A stretch of DNA of 64,000 nt from an uncultured Selenomonadaceae bacterium (GCA_905234395.1 CAJOHG010000011.1:23845-87844), one strand, 5' to 3'. Shown: positions 41,953 to 51,444, counted from the stretch's first letter. The notes: generated by a model from the sequence alone, not told the origin. Translations and numbers: made by a program.

Positions 41953-42071
41953 AGACCGCGCATGGACGCGCGGTCGCCGGCACCACTGAGCGGGACGCGA
42001 AGTTTGCCGGAACGCCCCTGCGAGGTGCCCTTTCTTTCGCTTCCTTTCTTTGGGCAAGCAAAGAAAGGAAG
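41953..42071. repeat. Dispersed three-hairpin intergenic element, copy B
   Basis: Begins 13 bases after glnA. Hairpin 1 is identical to copy A (ACCGCGC/GCGCGGT). Hairpin 2 is CCGGCA/TGCCGG where copy A has CCGACA/TGTCGG, a compensated change, around TGAGCGGGACGCGAAG. Hairpin 3 is TTCCTTTCTTTG/CAAAGAAAGGAA where copy A has CTACTTTCTTTC/GAAAGAAAGTAG, again with both arms changed together. Confidence 0.8.
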
Positions 42072-42119
42072 TTCATCGATGAAAATTTTTCACCGGTCTT
42101 TTTGATTTAACGGCTCGTG

Positions 42120-42581
42120 TCAATATTGTCTGTTGTAAACCGTGCCGCGTGTGCCCAACGAGCTTGACACGTCGTAGGAACGTACTGTGCTGTTTTGACG
42201 CCGCGATTTGTTCAGCCACGCCCGCGCCCGATAAATTATCTGCTTGTCCATCGGTATCATCTGCGCAATCATCGCTTGACATTCTTCCGACTCGCGATAA
42301 TCATTCGGCGGCAGAGCTTTGATTTTCTCGATAAGTTGTCCGCGTTGTGCGACGAGCTCCGAGAATAAATCGTTCTCTACCTGGTTGCTGAACTTCAACA
42401 GCTCCTTTGTCAACGTGAAATATTTCTGCCACAAAATTTGCGCCTGTTCCAAAATCGCTTCCGTCTCTTCAATTTGAGTGCCGCTCGACGTATCGAGTGC
42501 TGCTCCGCCGTCAGACTGCCTCGCCGATTCTGAATCTGCACTTTCCGCCGCAAAAATTTTCGCCGCATCTTCGTTAAGCAT
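42120..42581 (-). CDS. FliT-like flagellar protein
   Basis: A 153-residue, mostly helical protein with a central coiled stretch (LFSELVAQRGQLIEKIKALP) and an unstructured, Ser-rich N-terminus. Its place after fliS, overlapping it by eight bases, fits FliT-type export chaperones of the filament cap, but sequence likeness is weak by eye. Last gene of the flagellar run. Confidence 0.6.
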   Translation of the reverse strand: MLNEDAAKIFAAESADSESARQSDGGAALDTSSGTQIEETEAILEQAQILWQKYFTLTKELLKFSNQVENDLFSELVAQRGQLIEKIKALPPNDYRESEECQAMIAQMIPMDKQIIYRARAWLNKSRRQNSTVRSYDVSSSLGTRGTVYNRQY

Positions 42582-42978
42582 AACCGTTGCCGCCTTTGCC
42601 GTCGCCCTTTTCAGATCGAGCCTTTTTCATCGCCTCTGCCCATGCATCGCGCAATTCAGTGATAATCCCTTTCGCTTCGTCAAGTTTAGAAATGTCGCTC
42701 CTTATGTTGCCTTCAACAAGTCGGTCGTAAACGTAGTTATACAGCGGAAACAACTGATGGGAGATTTCATAATCCATGTTCAGCGTCAAGCGAAATTCTG
42801 AAATTATCCTCTGAGCTTTCTGCAATGAGTTATTCGCCGCCTCGTAATTTTTCTCTTTGAGAGTCTGCGTGCCCTCTTCAATGAACTTGAGGCAACCGTT
42901 ATACAGCATAAGCGTCAACTGTTCCGGCGGTGCATTCAAAACCTGCTGTCGCCTGTATGCTTCTGCCGCATTTACCAT
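42574..42978 (-). CDS. fliS: Flagellar export chaperone FliS
   Basis: The 134-residue chaperone that binds flagellin and prevents early polymerisation. It shows the typical start (AAEAYRRQQVLNAPPEQLTLMLYNG), the EGTQTLKEKNYEAANNSLQKAQRI helix and the final DEAKGIITELRDAWAEAMKKAR. It lies directly after fliD, the usual order. Confidence 0.94.
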   Translation of the reverse strand: MVNAAEAYRRQQVLNAPPEQLTLMLYNGCLKFIEEGTQTLKEKNYEAANNSLQKAQRIISEFRLTLNMDYEISHQLFPLYNYVYDRLVEGNIRSDISKLDEAKGIITELRDAWAEAMKKARSEKGDGKGGNGYA

Positions 42979-43008
42979 AGTTTAAACCAACCTCCGATTT
43001 GTCAAGTG

Positions 43009-44808
43009 TTACTGATTGCCGCCCATGATGAAATTCAACTGCGTGCCCAAACTTGCAAGCATCGACTCCATCTTGTCATACTTAGAGTAAAGCTTGTCCT
43101 CGAACGAATTCATCATCTTCTTGAAGTTGCTCATCTTTGTCTGCAAGTTGCGCAACAAAGTATTCAAGTCGCTGTCTTCGGTGATGTCTGCCGAGGAACC
43201 TGCACGAGATTTGATGTTCTTTTGCGCGGTCGTCAAAATGTCGCCGATTCTCTGTGCAATGCCGTTGCCGTCGGGATTGTTGACAGTGTTGCCCGAAGCG
43301 TCCTTTTTGCTGTTGTCTAGTTTGGCGAAGACGTTGTAAACCGAATCGGGATCTTCATTCAATGCCTTGCGGAGTTTATCCTCATCAAGAGTGAGCTGAC
43401 CTTTAAGTCCCGTGGTGCCAATTCCGATTGAGTATGCCGAATTGTATTTGCCGTCAATGCTGTCAATCGGCGTGTTAATTGCGGAACGCATCTCGGTGAT
43501 AATCTTGCCGAGCGTCTGGTCGTGATAGAGCAGACCTTTTTTAGCCTTCTCTTCCCACTTGGTGATTTGCTCTTCCTTCATTGCGTCTTTCTGCGATTGA
43601 GTGAGCGGACTGTAACCGGATTCGGGCTTCTCGTCGTATTTCTCATAAAGACCCGAAAGGAGCTTATTATAATCAGCGACGAAACTCTTGACCTTGTCGA
43701 CAATCGCATCAATGTCCTGCGTGACGGAAACATTTGCGGAAGGAGCAGCTTCGTCCATTTTCTCAAGCGCAGTGTAAGTGATGCCGCCTACGGTAACTTT
43801 GTTGTCGGTAGTCTTGTAGCTCACGCCGTCCACGCGAATTGAACCGCTCGTGCCTTTTATCGTGGAAGGAGACGTGGACGTTTGCCCGCTAAAGGTTAAA
43901 GCCTTGCCGCCCGCGTCTTTGGTCGTGTCGCCATTGACGCCGTAAAGCTCGCCGTTGACAGATCTGTACATGCTCAAGTTGTTAAAGAATTGAGCCGTAG
44001 CCGTGCCAAAATAATTGCGCTCGGGACTAGTGCCTTCGTTTGTCGCGGTGGTGATTTTGATGTTGTTTTCGTCGCCGCCTTTGGTGTTGTACAGCGAAAA
44101 CGTCTCGTTGACAGCATCATAGCTCGCGCGAATGTTCAGCCCTGCGTTGTTAATTTTGGAAGCAAGGTCGTTCATGGTGACTTCGCCGTTTATAACTTCG
44201 TCAAACGTAAACGATATTTCTGCCTGTTTCAACGTCGTGCCGTTGTCATTTTTGGTGACGCCGTCGCTCAAGGTGAAACTGAACGCTTTGTCCGACATAT
44301 TCAAGCCGCTGAAGTCATAACTTGCCACATGTCCGCTAACTTTCTTAACAGTGTTGCCTTCTGAATCAGTAGCGTCGGTCGTCTCCAATCTGTTGAAGAC
44401 CAAATCTTTAAGCTTGATGCTCGTCTTGTCAGCGGTGCCGGAAGTAGTGTTGACGCGTTTCAAGCCGCCCGTGCTGAGAAGATAGGCATTGGAGCCGAGT
44501 TCTTCGACTTTGACCTTGTGATTCATTGTGCCCGCCGAAGCATTCGCGACAGCCTTAAACGCCGTGGAAGAATATTCGACAGTCTTTGCGTTCATGTTGG
44601 ACGACATCTTGTATTGCGACAGCGTCGTCATATTGAACGTTGAAACGTTGTTATTGAGCTCAAGATAAGCCGACTTTGTCCACTCGTTCTTAGTGAACTT
44701 TTGCGCCATCTTGTCGTACTCGTTTTGCTTTTTCATCATGCCGACTTTGACAAGCGACTCGATGTCCATGCCGGAGCCCGACAAGCCGTATATTCCGTTA
44801 ACACCCAT
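43009..44808 (-). CDS. fliD: Flagellar filament capping protein FliD
   Basis: The 599-residue cap protein that folds flagellin at the filament tip. N-terminal domain about 1-110 (GLSGSGMDIESLVKVGMMKKQNEYDKM), variable outer domains in the middle and the C-terminal domain with coiled coil (FKKMMNSFEDKLYSKYDKMESMLASLGTQLNFI). ATG 44808 is preceded by AGGAGGG. Confidence 0.95.
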   Translation of the reverse strand: MGVNGIYGLSGSGMDIESLVKVGMMKKQNEYDKMAQKFTKNEWTKSAYLELNNNVSTFNMTTLSQYKMSSNMNAKTVEYSSTAFKAVANASAGTMNHKVKVEELGSNAYLLSTGGLKRVNTTSGTADKTSIKLKDLVFNRLETTDATDSEGNTVKKVSGHVASYDFSGLNMSDKAFSFTLSDGVTKNDNGTTLKQAEISFTFDEVINGEVTMNDLASKINNAGLNIRASYDAVNETFSLYNTKGGDENNIKITTATNEGTSPERNYFGTATAQFFNNLSMYRSVNGELYGVNGDTTKDAGGKALTFSGQTSTSPSTIKGTSGSIRVDGVSYKTTDNKVTVGGITYTALEKMDEAAPSANVSVTQDIDAIVDKVKSFVADYNKLLSGLYEKYDEKPESGYSPLTQSQKDAMKEEQITKWEEKAKKGLLYHDQTLGKIITEMRSAINTPIDSIDGKYNSAYSIGIGTTGLKGQLTLDEDKLRKALNEDPDSVYNVFAKLDNSKKDASGNTVNNPDGNGIAQRIGDILTTAQKNIKSRAGSSADITEDSDLNTLLRNLQTKMSNFKKMMNSFEDKLYSKYDKMESMLASLGTQLNFIMGGNQ

Positions 44809-44840
44809 GTTAATCCCTCCTTAGATCGAAGGGCACGTTA

Positions 44841-45296
44841 TTACGCCATTTTGTCAATGAACGCACCCAACCATTCCTTTGATTTAATCATGTTCTCGAT
44901 CATTTCTTCGGGCGGGAATTCCTTGATAACTTTCTTGGTTTCCTTGTCGATCATTTTGACGTTGAACAGGTCGACTTCCTTGTTGTAGCTGAACTCGAGG
45001 TTGCAGTTGATTTTGCTCATGAGCTTGTTGAAGGCTTCCGTCATTTGGCTGACAGATTCTTCGGACATTGTGCCGGGCTTTAAGTGATCGCCCTTTTTCT
45101 TATCCTCTTCGCCCTTCTTCAAAAGCTCTTCTTGTTGAGCTTCTTGCAGTTTCAGCATACTGGATTGCGAAGGTGCCTTTTCGACGGGTTGCGCTTGAGC
45201 CGAAACGTTTTGACTTTGCGCGTCACTCGATTTGACTTTTGGCGTTGAGTCCACAACGACTGCCGCCGTGACCATGTCACTCAGTTTCCCTACCAT
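44841..45296 (-). CDS. flaG: FlaG family protein
   Basis: A 151-residue protein with a variable charged N-terminal half and the conserved FlaG half (FNKLMSKINCNLEFSYNKEVDLFNVKMIDKET split around residues 90-120, then VIKEFPPEEMIENM). FlaG affects filament length in other bacteria. Located just before fliD, its usual place. Confidence 0.9.
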   Translation of the reverse strand: MVGKLSDMVTAAVVVDSTPKVKSSDAQSQNVSAQAQPVEKAPSQSSMLKLQEAQQEELLKKGEEDKKKGDHLKPGTMSEESVSQMTEAFNKLMSKINCNLEFSYNKEVDLFNVKMIDKETKKVIKEFPPEEMIENMIKSKEWLGAFIDKMA

Positions 45297-45347
45297 AATA
45301 AAACACTCCTTTGTTAAATCAACGAGGCATCAGATTTTGTCCGATAC

Positions 45348-45575
45348 CTAATTGGCTTTCAGCGGCAATGCTCCGCGTAAATCGACGTCGAGTTTTTGCG
45401 CCGCCTTTTGATTCTCCTCTTGTATAGCTCGATAGATTTCGCCGCGATAGATTTTTATGTCTCGCGGTGCATCAATCGCTATGCGCACGTTTTCGCCCTG
45501 CACTTCCACGACGTTTATTATAATGTTGTCGCCAATCATTATCTGCTGACGAGGTTTTCTCGTCAAGACCAGCAT
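45348..45575 (-). CDS. csrA: Carbon storage regulator CsrA
   Basis: A 75-residue RNA-binding dimer that blocks ribosome binding sites of target mRNAs such as flagellin. Begins MLVLTRKPRQQIMIGDNI and has VRIAIDAPRDIKIYRGEIY, the RNA-contact strands. The fliW stop lies seven bases upstream and supplies its ribosome binding site. FliW sequesters CsrA until flagellin is exported. Confidence 0.96.
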   Translation of the reverse strand: MLVLTRKPRQQIMIGDNIIINVVEVQGENVRIAIDAPRDIKIYRGEIYRAIQEENQKAAQKLDVDLRGALPLKAN

Positions 45576-45582
45576 TTAAACA

Positions 45583-46029
45583 TCACTCCTTTTTGGCAGG
45601 TTCGGGGAAGAGGCGATGTTTCGTCGTGTAGTAGCTCTTTTCCAAAACGACTTGCTTTGCCTGCATGTTGTCGGCGTTGAGAACAATCGGTGCCACAAGG
45701 TTTGCAGTCATGTAGCGAATGGAGCCGTTCGGAATTGTGATCATTGAATAATAGAACACGTTTTCTTGATTTTTGATGTCAAGCTCTTTAACGGACTCAT
45801 CGTCAATCTCAAACGTGTATTCCGGGAAGAACAGGAAAGGAATCGTCAGCAAGAAAGCCAAATCCGGCGATTTAAGAGACTGCATGAAATAATACGGGCT
45901 CTCATCTTCATAGGGCAGGATTATGAATTCATGCTCGTCCTCGAACGCGGGAATACCGTTTTTGAACCGGACAATTTTCTTTTCATCAACCTCAATCTCA
46001 CCAAATCTGCTGGTATTAACTTTACGCAT
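45583..46029 (-). CDS. fliW: Flagellar assembly factor FliW
   Basis: A 148-residue protein that binds both flagellin and CsrA and so couples filament assembly to flagellin translation. Motifs: TSRFGEIEVDEKKIVRFKNGIPAFE at the start and PNGSIRYMTANLVAPIVLN near residue 105. ATG 46029 is eight bases after GGAGG; earlier in-frame starts fall inside the previous gene's leader. Confidence 0.95.
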   Translation of the reverse strand: MRKVNTSRFGEIEVDEKKIVRFKNGIPAFEDEHEFIILPYEDESPYYFMQSLKSPDLAFLLTIPFLFFPEYTFEIDDESVKELDIKNQENVFYYSMITIPNGSIRYMTANLVAPIVLNADNMQAKQVVLEKSYYTTKHRLFPEPAKKE

Positions 46030-46079
46030 ACTGCTTTCCTCCTTTGAACTTCGGCAGAATGAGAACCTCTTGCCCGAAC

Positions 46080-46664
46080 TCAGACCAGAATGTCGTATCG
46101 GTTGTAAGAAATCCAATTACGTATGAATCCTTCGTTCTGAAGATAAGTCTCCACACTGCCCGGCGTGTAATGGATCCTTGCGCTTGGCGCGGTTTCAATA
46201 TCGACTGCAATGTCACTTTGCTCCGGCTCGCCGATAATTTCGCTTGGTTGTCCCTGCATTTGAACTTCGGGAACAGAAGTTAATGTGAAAACCGTCCGTG
46301 CCTCATAGTCGGCGAAAATTTCCGACTTAATGTTTTGGACAATGTCATCGCCGCGCCGAGCCGCCGTGGTAGCCTTTGCCCAACCTTCCCGCGCATGTTT
46401 ACTTGTTGCAGATTGAACGTCCGATTGACCGCGACTGCCTCGTTCGGCTGCATAATCGCCCTGCGTTCTGAACCCGTAAGTCTTGCGACTTTGATAGCTG
46501 TCCAAAGTCAAGTCGGGTTGCGTGACGGTTTGATTGGAGCGAGCCTGTAGATTTCTTCCGTGTGATTGCGGTTGAATGATTGCAGATTCGTCAAGCCGTC
46601 CGGGCGTCTGTCTTATGCCGATTTGCGGCAATTCATGTCGAGTATTTAACCTCACCATCATCAT
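46080..46664 (-). CDS. DUF6470-type flagellar-cluster protein (YviE-like)
   Basis: A 194-residue protein between flgL and fliW, the position of YviE/DUF6470 proteins. It has the LTLDSYQSRKTYGFRTQGDYAAERG region near residue 52 and a final PSARIHYTPGSVETYLQNEGF. Function is unknown; conserved position suggests a flagellar role. ATG 46664 (first of three) is seven bases after GGAGGG. Confidence 0.8.
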   Translation of the reverse strand: MMMVRLNTRHELPQIGIRQTPGRLDESAIIQPQSHGRNLQARSNQTVTQPDLTLDSYQSRKTYGFRTQGDYAAERGSRGQSDVQSATSKHAREGWAKATTAARRGDDIVQNIKSEIFADYEARTVFTLTSVPEVQMQGQPSEIIGEPEQSDIAVDIETAPSARIHYTPGSVETYLQNEGFIRNWISYNRYDILV

Positions 46665-46805
46665 GATAATTCCCTCCCTTCCGTGAAATTTCCTGCCTTG
46701 CCGCCGAAATTTTTGCCGGGAACTTCAAAATCCCGAAAACAGCAATAGACGACAACAAGAGCACTCGTTGACGCCTGCAGGTTTAGGGCTGTGAGTTTTC
46801 AAAGA

Positions 46806-48149
46806 TTAGAGATAGTCGGCAAGAGACTGCGGCAGAATCCTTCCACCCATTGACAGCGACAAGTTGTAAAGAGTGGTCATCTGCATGAGCTTGGTTGCAA
46901 GTGCGGCAATATCCGCGCCGCTGACGTTGGTAATATCTTCGGTGATGTTGTCGGCTTGCGCATTTAACATTGTCTCGACGCTGGTATAGAATTGTCGACG
47001 GGCACCGACGCGAGTTTCTTCGACGACCATCGTTGCATGTGAAACGTCGGCAACCGTCACGCCGTCGGAAGACATCCAGTGAATATCGCAATCTTTGACT
47101 TTTTGACAGACGCAGAATAAATCGTTCAGCAAAGCCGTGCCCGAAGGTTCATTGCCGGAATTTGCGTCGTCGAAAATGTCACGTCCGAACATTCGCGCGC
47201 CGGTTGAATTGACGGTATCAGCTTCGGGATCGGTCGCGCCGTTGAGCTTAACCATTGAAATTAAGTTCTCGTCGCCGTTGTAAGTGGCAATGTACTGCTG
47301 AATCGTCTTGAAGTTGTATTCTTCGCCGCGGACTCTTATCGAAGTGTTGTCTTGATTCACGAAAAGCCCTTGATTGGTGAAATAGTCAGAGACTCTGAAG
47401 TCTTCAACCGTGCCGACAACAGCTTCGCGAATGATGGCGCGAATTTCGCTGTCGTCTTCAGCTGCAGATTCGGCGTCTTCGATTGAATTGTAGCCGCGCA
47501 CGATTAAGTCTTTGTAGCCGCTGTCAATGAAATCTTTCGTGAAAATGTTGCCGCTTTGAGTGTCAAGGTAAAAAGTTTCATCATCCTTTTCAAGCTCAAG
47601 CATTTGGAAAAGTTGCGTGTTGTAGTCGGCGGAAGAGCCTTTGAAGAACGCCGCTTGCGAAGTGTCGAGATTTTTGGCAAGTCCGCGCTCGTAAGTGTCG
47701 ATTGACATTTCAAAGGGCTTCGTTAAATCTTTCTGTCCCGCGAATAAATATCTGTCGCCGATTTGAGTATTCGCCGTAGCGACCATTTCCTGCATTCCGC
47801 CGAACATCTCTTTGTAAATGGCGGCATAATCGTCTTCGCTGTTGTGCACATTCGCCGCGTCAACGGATTTTTCCTTCAACGTTTGCATTATTTCCGTCAT
47901 ATGCACCATAACGGAATCAGAATTTTGCATCCACGAATTGGCGGTCTTGATGTTTTCGCGGTATTGATTATTTTCGTTTTCGCTGACGGTGTAGCGCATG
48001 AATTTGGCATAGTTGATTGGATTGTCGCTGGCGCGATGAAGTGACGAGCCGTCCGCCTGCTCAAAAAGTTTGGTCTGCTGTTGATAGGCGTTGTTGAGCG
48101 AGACTTGATAATTGTACATGAAATGCATACTGCCTATTCTTGCACCCAT
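46806..48149 (-). CDS. flgL: Flagellar hook-associated protein 3 FlgL
   Basis: A 447-residue junction protein between hook and filament. It has the flagellin-like N-terminal helix (RASDNPINYAKFMRYT), GDRYLFAGQKDLTKPF near residue 150, and the C-terminal ARRQFYTSVETMLNAQADNITEDITNVSGAD region. It directly follows flgK. The 141-base gap after it to the DUF6470 gene holds nothing that I recognise. Confidence 0.92.
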   Translation of the reverse strand: MGARIGSMHFMYNYQVSLNNAYQQQTKLFEQADGSSLHRASDNPINYAKFMRYTVSENENNQYRENIKTANSWMQNSDSVMVHMTEIMQTLKEKSVDAANVHNSEDDYAAIYKEMFGGMQEMVATANTQIGDRYLFAGQKDLTKPFEMSIDTYERGLAKNLDTSQAAFFKGSSADYNTQLFQMLELEKDDETFYLDTQSGNIFTKDFIDSGYKDLIVRGYNSIEDAESAAEDDSEIRAIIREAVVGTVEDFRVSDYFTNQGLFVNQDNTSIRVRGEEYNFKTIQQYIATYNGDENLISMVKLNGATDPEADTVNSTGARMFGRDIFDDANSGNEPSGTALLNDLFCVCQKVKDCDIHWMSSDGVTVADVSHATMVVEETRVGARRQFYTSVETMLNAQADNITEDITNVSGADIAALATKLMQMTTLYNLSLSMGGRILPQSLADYL

Positions 48150-48183
48150 AATATCATCTCCTTTGGTTTATGAATTGCATTTA

Positions 48184-50109
48184 TCATCTGCCGACGACGC
48201 CCGTTGAGCTTACGAGACGATCTAAGCATTCGTCCATGGCGTTCAAGCAACGTGAGCAAGCGGTAAAGCCTTTCTGGAATTTAATCATGTTGGTCAGCTC
48301 TTCGTTCCAGTCGACGCCGGAAGTTGAATCGCGCCAATTATTTATCTGCGTCATAACCGCCTGCAAAGCCTCGTAATTCGTATCGGTCGAGTAAGCGTCA
48401 ATGCCGAGCGTCGACATCGCATTTTGATAATACGCGTTGAAACTTAGCCGCGATATAACGGTTGTCTGCTGCTCATTGCCTTCGTCGTCAGGTATGGCGT
48501 TGCCTTCAAGGTCGCGCAGGATAAATTTTTCGGAGACGAGTTTATTGGGTTTGGCGTCGGAAAGAATCGTGTCGTGCGAAATATTGAAGAGCTCACTCAA
48601 ATAAACGGCATTGGTCCCGTCGCCGGTTCTGGTGCCCCAAGATTTGGGCAGATAGCTGCGCGTGATGGTTCCGTCGCTGTTCAAAGTTTCAATGACTTCT
48701 TGACTTGTCGCCGCCGCCACACGACGATCGCCGCGATTTTGACTTAGAATCGAATTGACTTCCAACGCTTCAACAATACGCACGCCGCTCAAAAGATTTT
48801 CCGTGTCGGTGAATTCGCTGTCGTATTTGTAGAGATAATTTTTGTTGTTAATTTCGTCGTAGCGGTATTCGTATTCAATGGAGCCTTTGCCGAAGAAATT
48901 AATCGAGTCGGGAACTTTTGTTAAGAGCGTGCTGCCGCGCAGATACATGGTGTCCGCGTCAACTTTGGTGACTTCCGCATTGCCTACGTAATATTTGCCG
49001 TCCTTTATCGTGACGCTGCTGTCATCACGAACGGCGGTTCCGTCTTCGCGCAGATAATTGACCTGTGTCAAATCGCTTTCATCAGAAACAGTGACAGTTT
49101 CGCCGTCCTCGTTGACAAATTTATAAGTGCCGTTTAAATCCCAGCCCTGCTTATGCTGTTCGTTGAAGGCAGTCAGCATAAAAGACGCCATATCAGCGAG
49201 CTTGTCAATGTAAGATTTGCATTCTTCAATCGAATCGAGACGCGCCTTGAGGATACCGTTTTGCGGCAGGAAGACGACGTTGCTCTCTTTGATTTTCATG
49301 CTGTAATCTGTCACGCCGTAATCGACGCCGTAAAAACTTGACGAAACGCCGTTGCTGGTGACAAGGTGCGAACGCGACAAGCCGTTAACCAAAGTGACGC
49401 CACCCGAATTGATTTGGTAACCGCCGAAATCATCTTCAGTGACGCTGATATTTATGTAATTGGACAGCTGATCTACGAGCACATCGCGTTGGTCGCGCAA
49501 ATCGTTTGCCGTCGCGCCGGAAACTTCCTGCGGAATGATTTGCTTATTGAACGTGAGAATTTGCTCCAATAAATCATCAACCTGCAGAACTTCGGACTTC
49601 ATGTCTTCATACTGCGAACGAATCTGATCTTGAAGTTCTTGCGTTGCGGTCTGAATGGTGTCGCTCAAATTTTTTCCCTGCTCAATGACTTCGACGCGCG
49701 AGGCAGAATTTGATGCCGTCGTCGACAAATCGACCCACGACTGATAGAAATGATTAATCGCCGCTTCAATGCCGAGATTTTTGCTGTCGTCGAAAATCGT
49801 TTCGAGCTTGTCGTAATTAACAGCCATCGTCTTGAAATATTGCTGCGAAGGATTTTCGTTGCGGTATTGAATGTCGGCGTAAATGTTGCGAGCACGTTCT
49901 ACCGCCAATGCGTCGACGCCGGTACCGACTCTGACTGTGCCGTGCAGTGAGGAACGTTCTTCGCTGTAAGTCGTCGCGAGCGTCACGACTTGCCGTGAAT
50001 AGCCGTCCGTACCCGCATTGGTGATATTGTGACCGGTGGTATCAAGCGACAGCTGATTTGCGAGTATGCCGCGCACCATCGTATTCAGTCCCGCGAATGT
50101 TGATCTCAT
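48184..50109 (-). CDS. flgK: Flagellar hook-associated protein 1 FlgK
   Basis: The 641-residue first hook-filament junction protein. It starts with FAGLNTMVRGILANQLSLDT and the signature HNITNAGTDGYSRQ, followed by a long middle domain and the C-terminal coiled region (NEELTNMIKFQKGFTACSRCLNAMDECLDRLV). Its chaperones FlgN are encoded just upstream. Confidence 0.95.
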   Translation of the reverse strand: MRSTFAGLNTMVRGILANQLSLDTTGHNITNAGTDGYSRQVVTLATTYSEERSSLHGTVRVGTGVDALAVERARNIYADIQYRNENPSQQYFKTMAVNYDKLETIFDDSKNLGIEAAINHFYQSWVDLSTTASNSASRVEVIEQGKNLSDTIQTATQELQDQIRSQYEDMKSEVLQVDDLLEQILTFNKQIIPQEVSGATANDLRDQRDVLVDQLSNYINISVTEDDFGGYQINSGGVTLVNGLSRSHLVTSNGVSSSFYGVDYGVTDYSMKIKESNVVFLPQNGILKARLDSIEECKSYIDKLADMASFMLTAFNEQHKQGWDLNGTYKFVNEDGETVTVSDESDLTQVNYLREDGTAVRDDSSVTIKDGKYYVGNAEVTKVDADTMYLRGSTLLTKVPDSINFFGKGSIEYEYRYDEINNKNYLYKYDSEFTDTENLLSGVRIVEALEVNSILSQNRGDRRVAAATSQEVIETLNSDGTITRSYLPKSWGTRTGDGTNAVYLSELFNISHDTILSDAKPNKLVSEKFILRDLEGNAIPDDEGNEQQTTVISRLSFNAYYQNAMSTLGIDAYSTDTNYEALQAVMTQINNWRDSTSGVDWNEELTNMIKFQKGFTACSRCLNAMDECLDRLVSSTGVVGR

Positions 50110-50129
50110 ATTGTCTTCACCTCTTACTT

Positions 50130-50588
50130 TTAAACGTTTGCTTCGAACATGCGCCGCGAACGTCGCGAATCGGTTTGAGCCGCCGAGCCGTAAGTGTCAC
50201 TTGCCGAAGTACGAGCGAGTATGTTCAAGTTGAATGCGACGTAATTTTTGCCCTGCTTAAGGAGAACTTTCAATTCGTCGACTTGAACGCGCAATCGTTT
50301 TTGAGAATCGGCAGCTTTGCTCAAAAGTTTTTCCGCCACGTCCCGCTGAATGTTTTGTTCCTGCGCCGCGAGATATTCCGTGAACGACGCCGCATTGACA
50401 CGCTTGAGAAATTCTTGAGCTTTTGATTCGTTCTTGTTTAGGTCGCGCATTACCGTTTCGATTTTGCGAATCGGCTCTTGAACGTCCGGCGAATTGTTTT
50501 TCATGACGTTTATCAGCTCGTCGAAGAGTTCGGGCAGATGTGCGCACAATACGGTTTGTTCGCGCAGAAGTTTGATTGTTTCATCCAT
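50130..50588 (-). CDS. Second FlgN-like helical protein
   Basis: A 152-residue all-helical protein with three long helices (TIKLLREQTVLCAHLPELFDE, then KKIE- and VDELKVLLK-type stretches) and the final NYVAFNLNI that recalls FlgN. It lies ten bases after the first FlgN and before flgK. Probably another chaperone or a FlgN paralogue. ATG 50588 is eight bases after GAGG. Confidence 0.65.
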   Translation of the reverse strand: MDETIKLLREQTVLCAHLPELFDELINVMKNNSPDVQEPIRKIETVMRDLNKNESKAQEFLKRVNAASFTEYLAAQEQNIQRDVAEKLLSKAADSQKRLRVQVDELKVLLKQGKNYVAFNLNILARTSASDTYGSAAQTDSRRSRRMFEANV

Positions 50589-50598
50589 TGCCGCTACC

Positions 50599-51084
50599 TC
50601 AAGCCTTAAAGTCAAATTTCTTTTGGTGCGAGACGACATCGGAGCCTTTGCCGGAATAAGTCGGTTCAACTGCCGCGCCGCTCAATTTGTTCAGCTGACC
50701 TTGCACGGCGTCGAGTGCGCAACGTGTGAGGACTTGATTTTGATCGCGGAGCTTCAGTGCACGTTCAACGGTTCGACTTAGCCGCGTGTGTGATTGGATA
50801 AGTTTTTCCTGCACGTCGCGCGAAGGTGCCGACCGATAAAAATCTTCAGCCTGCGTCGTTTCCGATAAATTTGTATTCGACTTCGACAAGTCCCGCAAAA
50901 TTTCGACGCGCCGTTGTTCCAATTTTTGGAGCTTGGACGTGATGAGCTGTTCCTCGTCGAGAATTTTGGACAGTCCCGCCATATCGATTGCGACAAGTGC
51001 GGAATGTTTCTTTTCGCCGAGCGTGATTAGGTTGTCGTAAATTTCGCCGAGCTTGTCGAGCGTTTCAATCAGATTTTGCCACAT
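50599..51084 (-). CDS. flgN: FlgN-type flagellar export chaperone
   Basis: A 161-residue helical protein: LIETLDKLGEIYDNLITLGE at the start, ILDEEQLITSKLQKLEQRR in the middle and the FlgK/FlgL-binding-type C-terminal helix. ATG 51084 is eight bases after GAGG; ATG 51090 is too close to it. Gene order flgM-flgN-flgK supports the call. Confidence 0.85.
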   Translation of the reverse strand: MWQNLIETLDKLGEIYDNLITLGEKKHSALVAIDMAGLSKILDEEQLITSKLQKLEQRRVEILRDLSKSNTNLSETTQAEDFYRSAPSRDVQEKLIQSHTRLSRTVERALKLRDQNQVLTRCALDAVQGQLNKLSGAAVEPTYSGKGSDVVSHQKKFDFKA

Positions 51085-51094
51085 GTCCATTGCC

Positions 51095-51376
51095 TCAATA
51101 ACGGCTCATCAAAAGACTTGCCGCGATGTCCGCCGACGAAACGTTGTATTGTCCCGACGCGATTTGCTGTTGCAATTCGTTGACTCTGTCTTCGCGAACT
51201 TCGGACGTGCTTTTGAGTTTGTTGAGCATTTCGCTGAAACTCTGTGCTTCTCTGGACGGAGTAAACGCATCACTCTTTTGCGCGCCACGAACGTAAGACA
51301 CACCGCCGGCATATCTCGTCGCCGTCACGGAGTTTGAATAGTATTTCGCGGACGAGTTTACGTTGTTTACAATCAT
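51095..51376 (-). CDS. flgM: Anti-sigma-28 factor FlgM
   Basis: A 93-residue inhibitor of the flagellar sigma factor, secreted when the hook is complete. The C-terminal sigma-binding part is clear: REDRVNELQQQIASGQYNV then SADIAASLLMSRY. ATG 51376 is eight bases after GGTGG. A sigma-28-type promoter precedes it, giving feedback control. Confidence 0.92.
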   Translation of the reverse strand: MIVNNVNSSAKYYSNSVTATRYAGGVSYVRGAQKSDAFTPSREAQSFSEMLNKLKSTSEVREDRVNELQQQIASGQYNVSSADIAASLLMSRY

Positions 51377-51444
51377 GACCTTCACCACCTGTTTGACTGC
51401 AGTCCTTGCAAAAATTTTTCAGTATATCTTCCCTGTTTGCCTAT

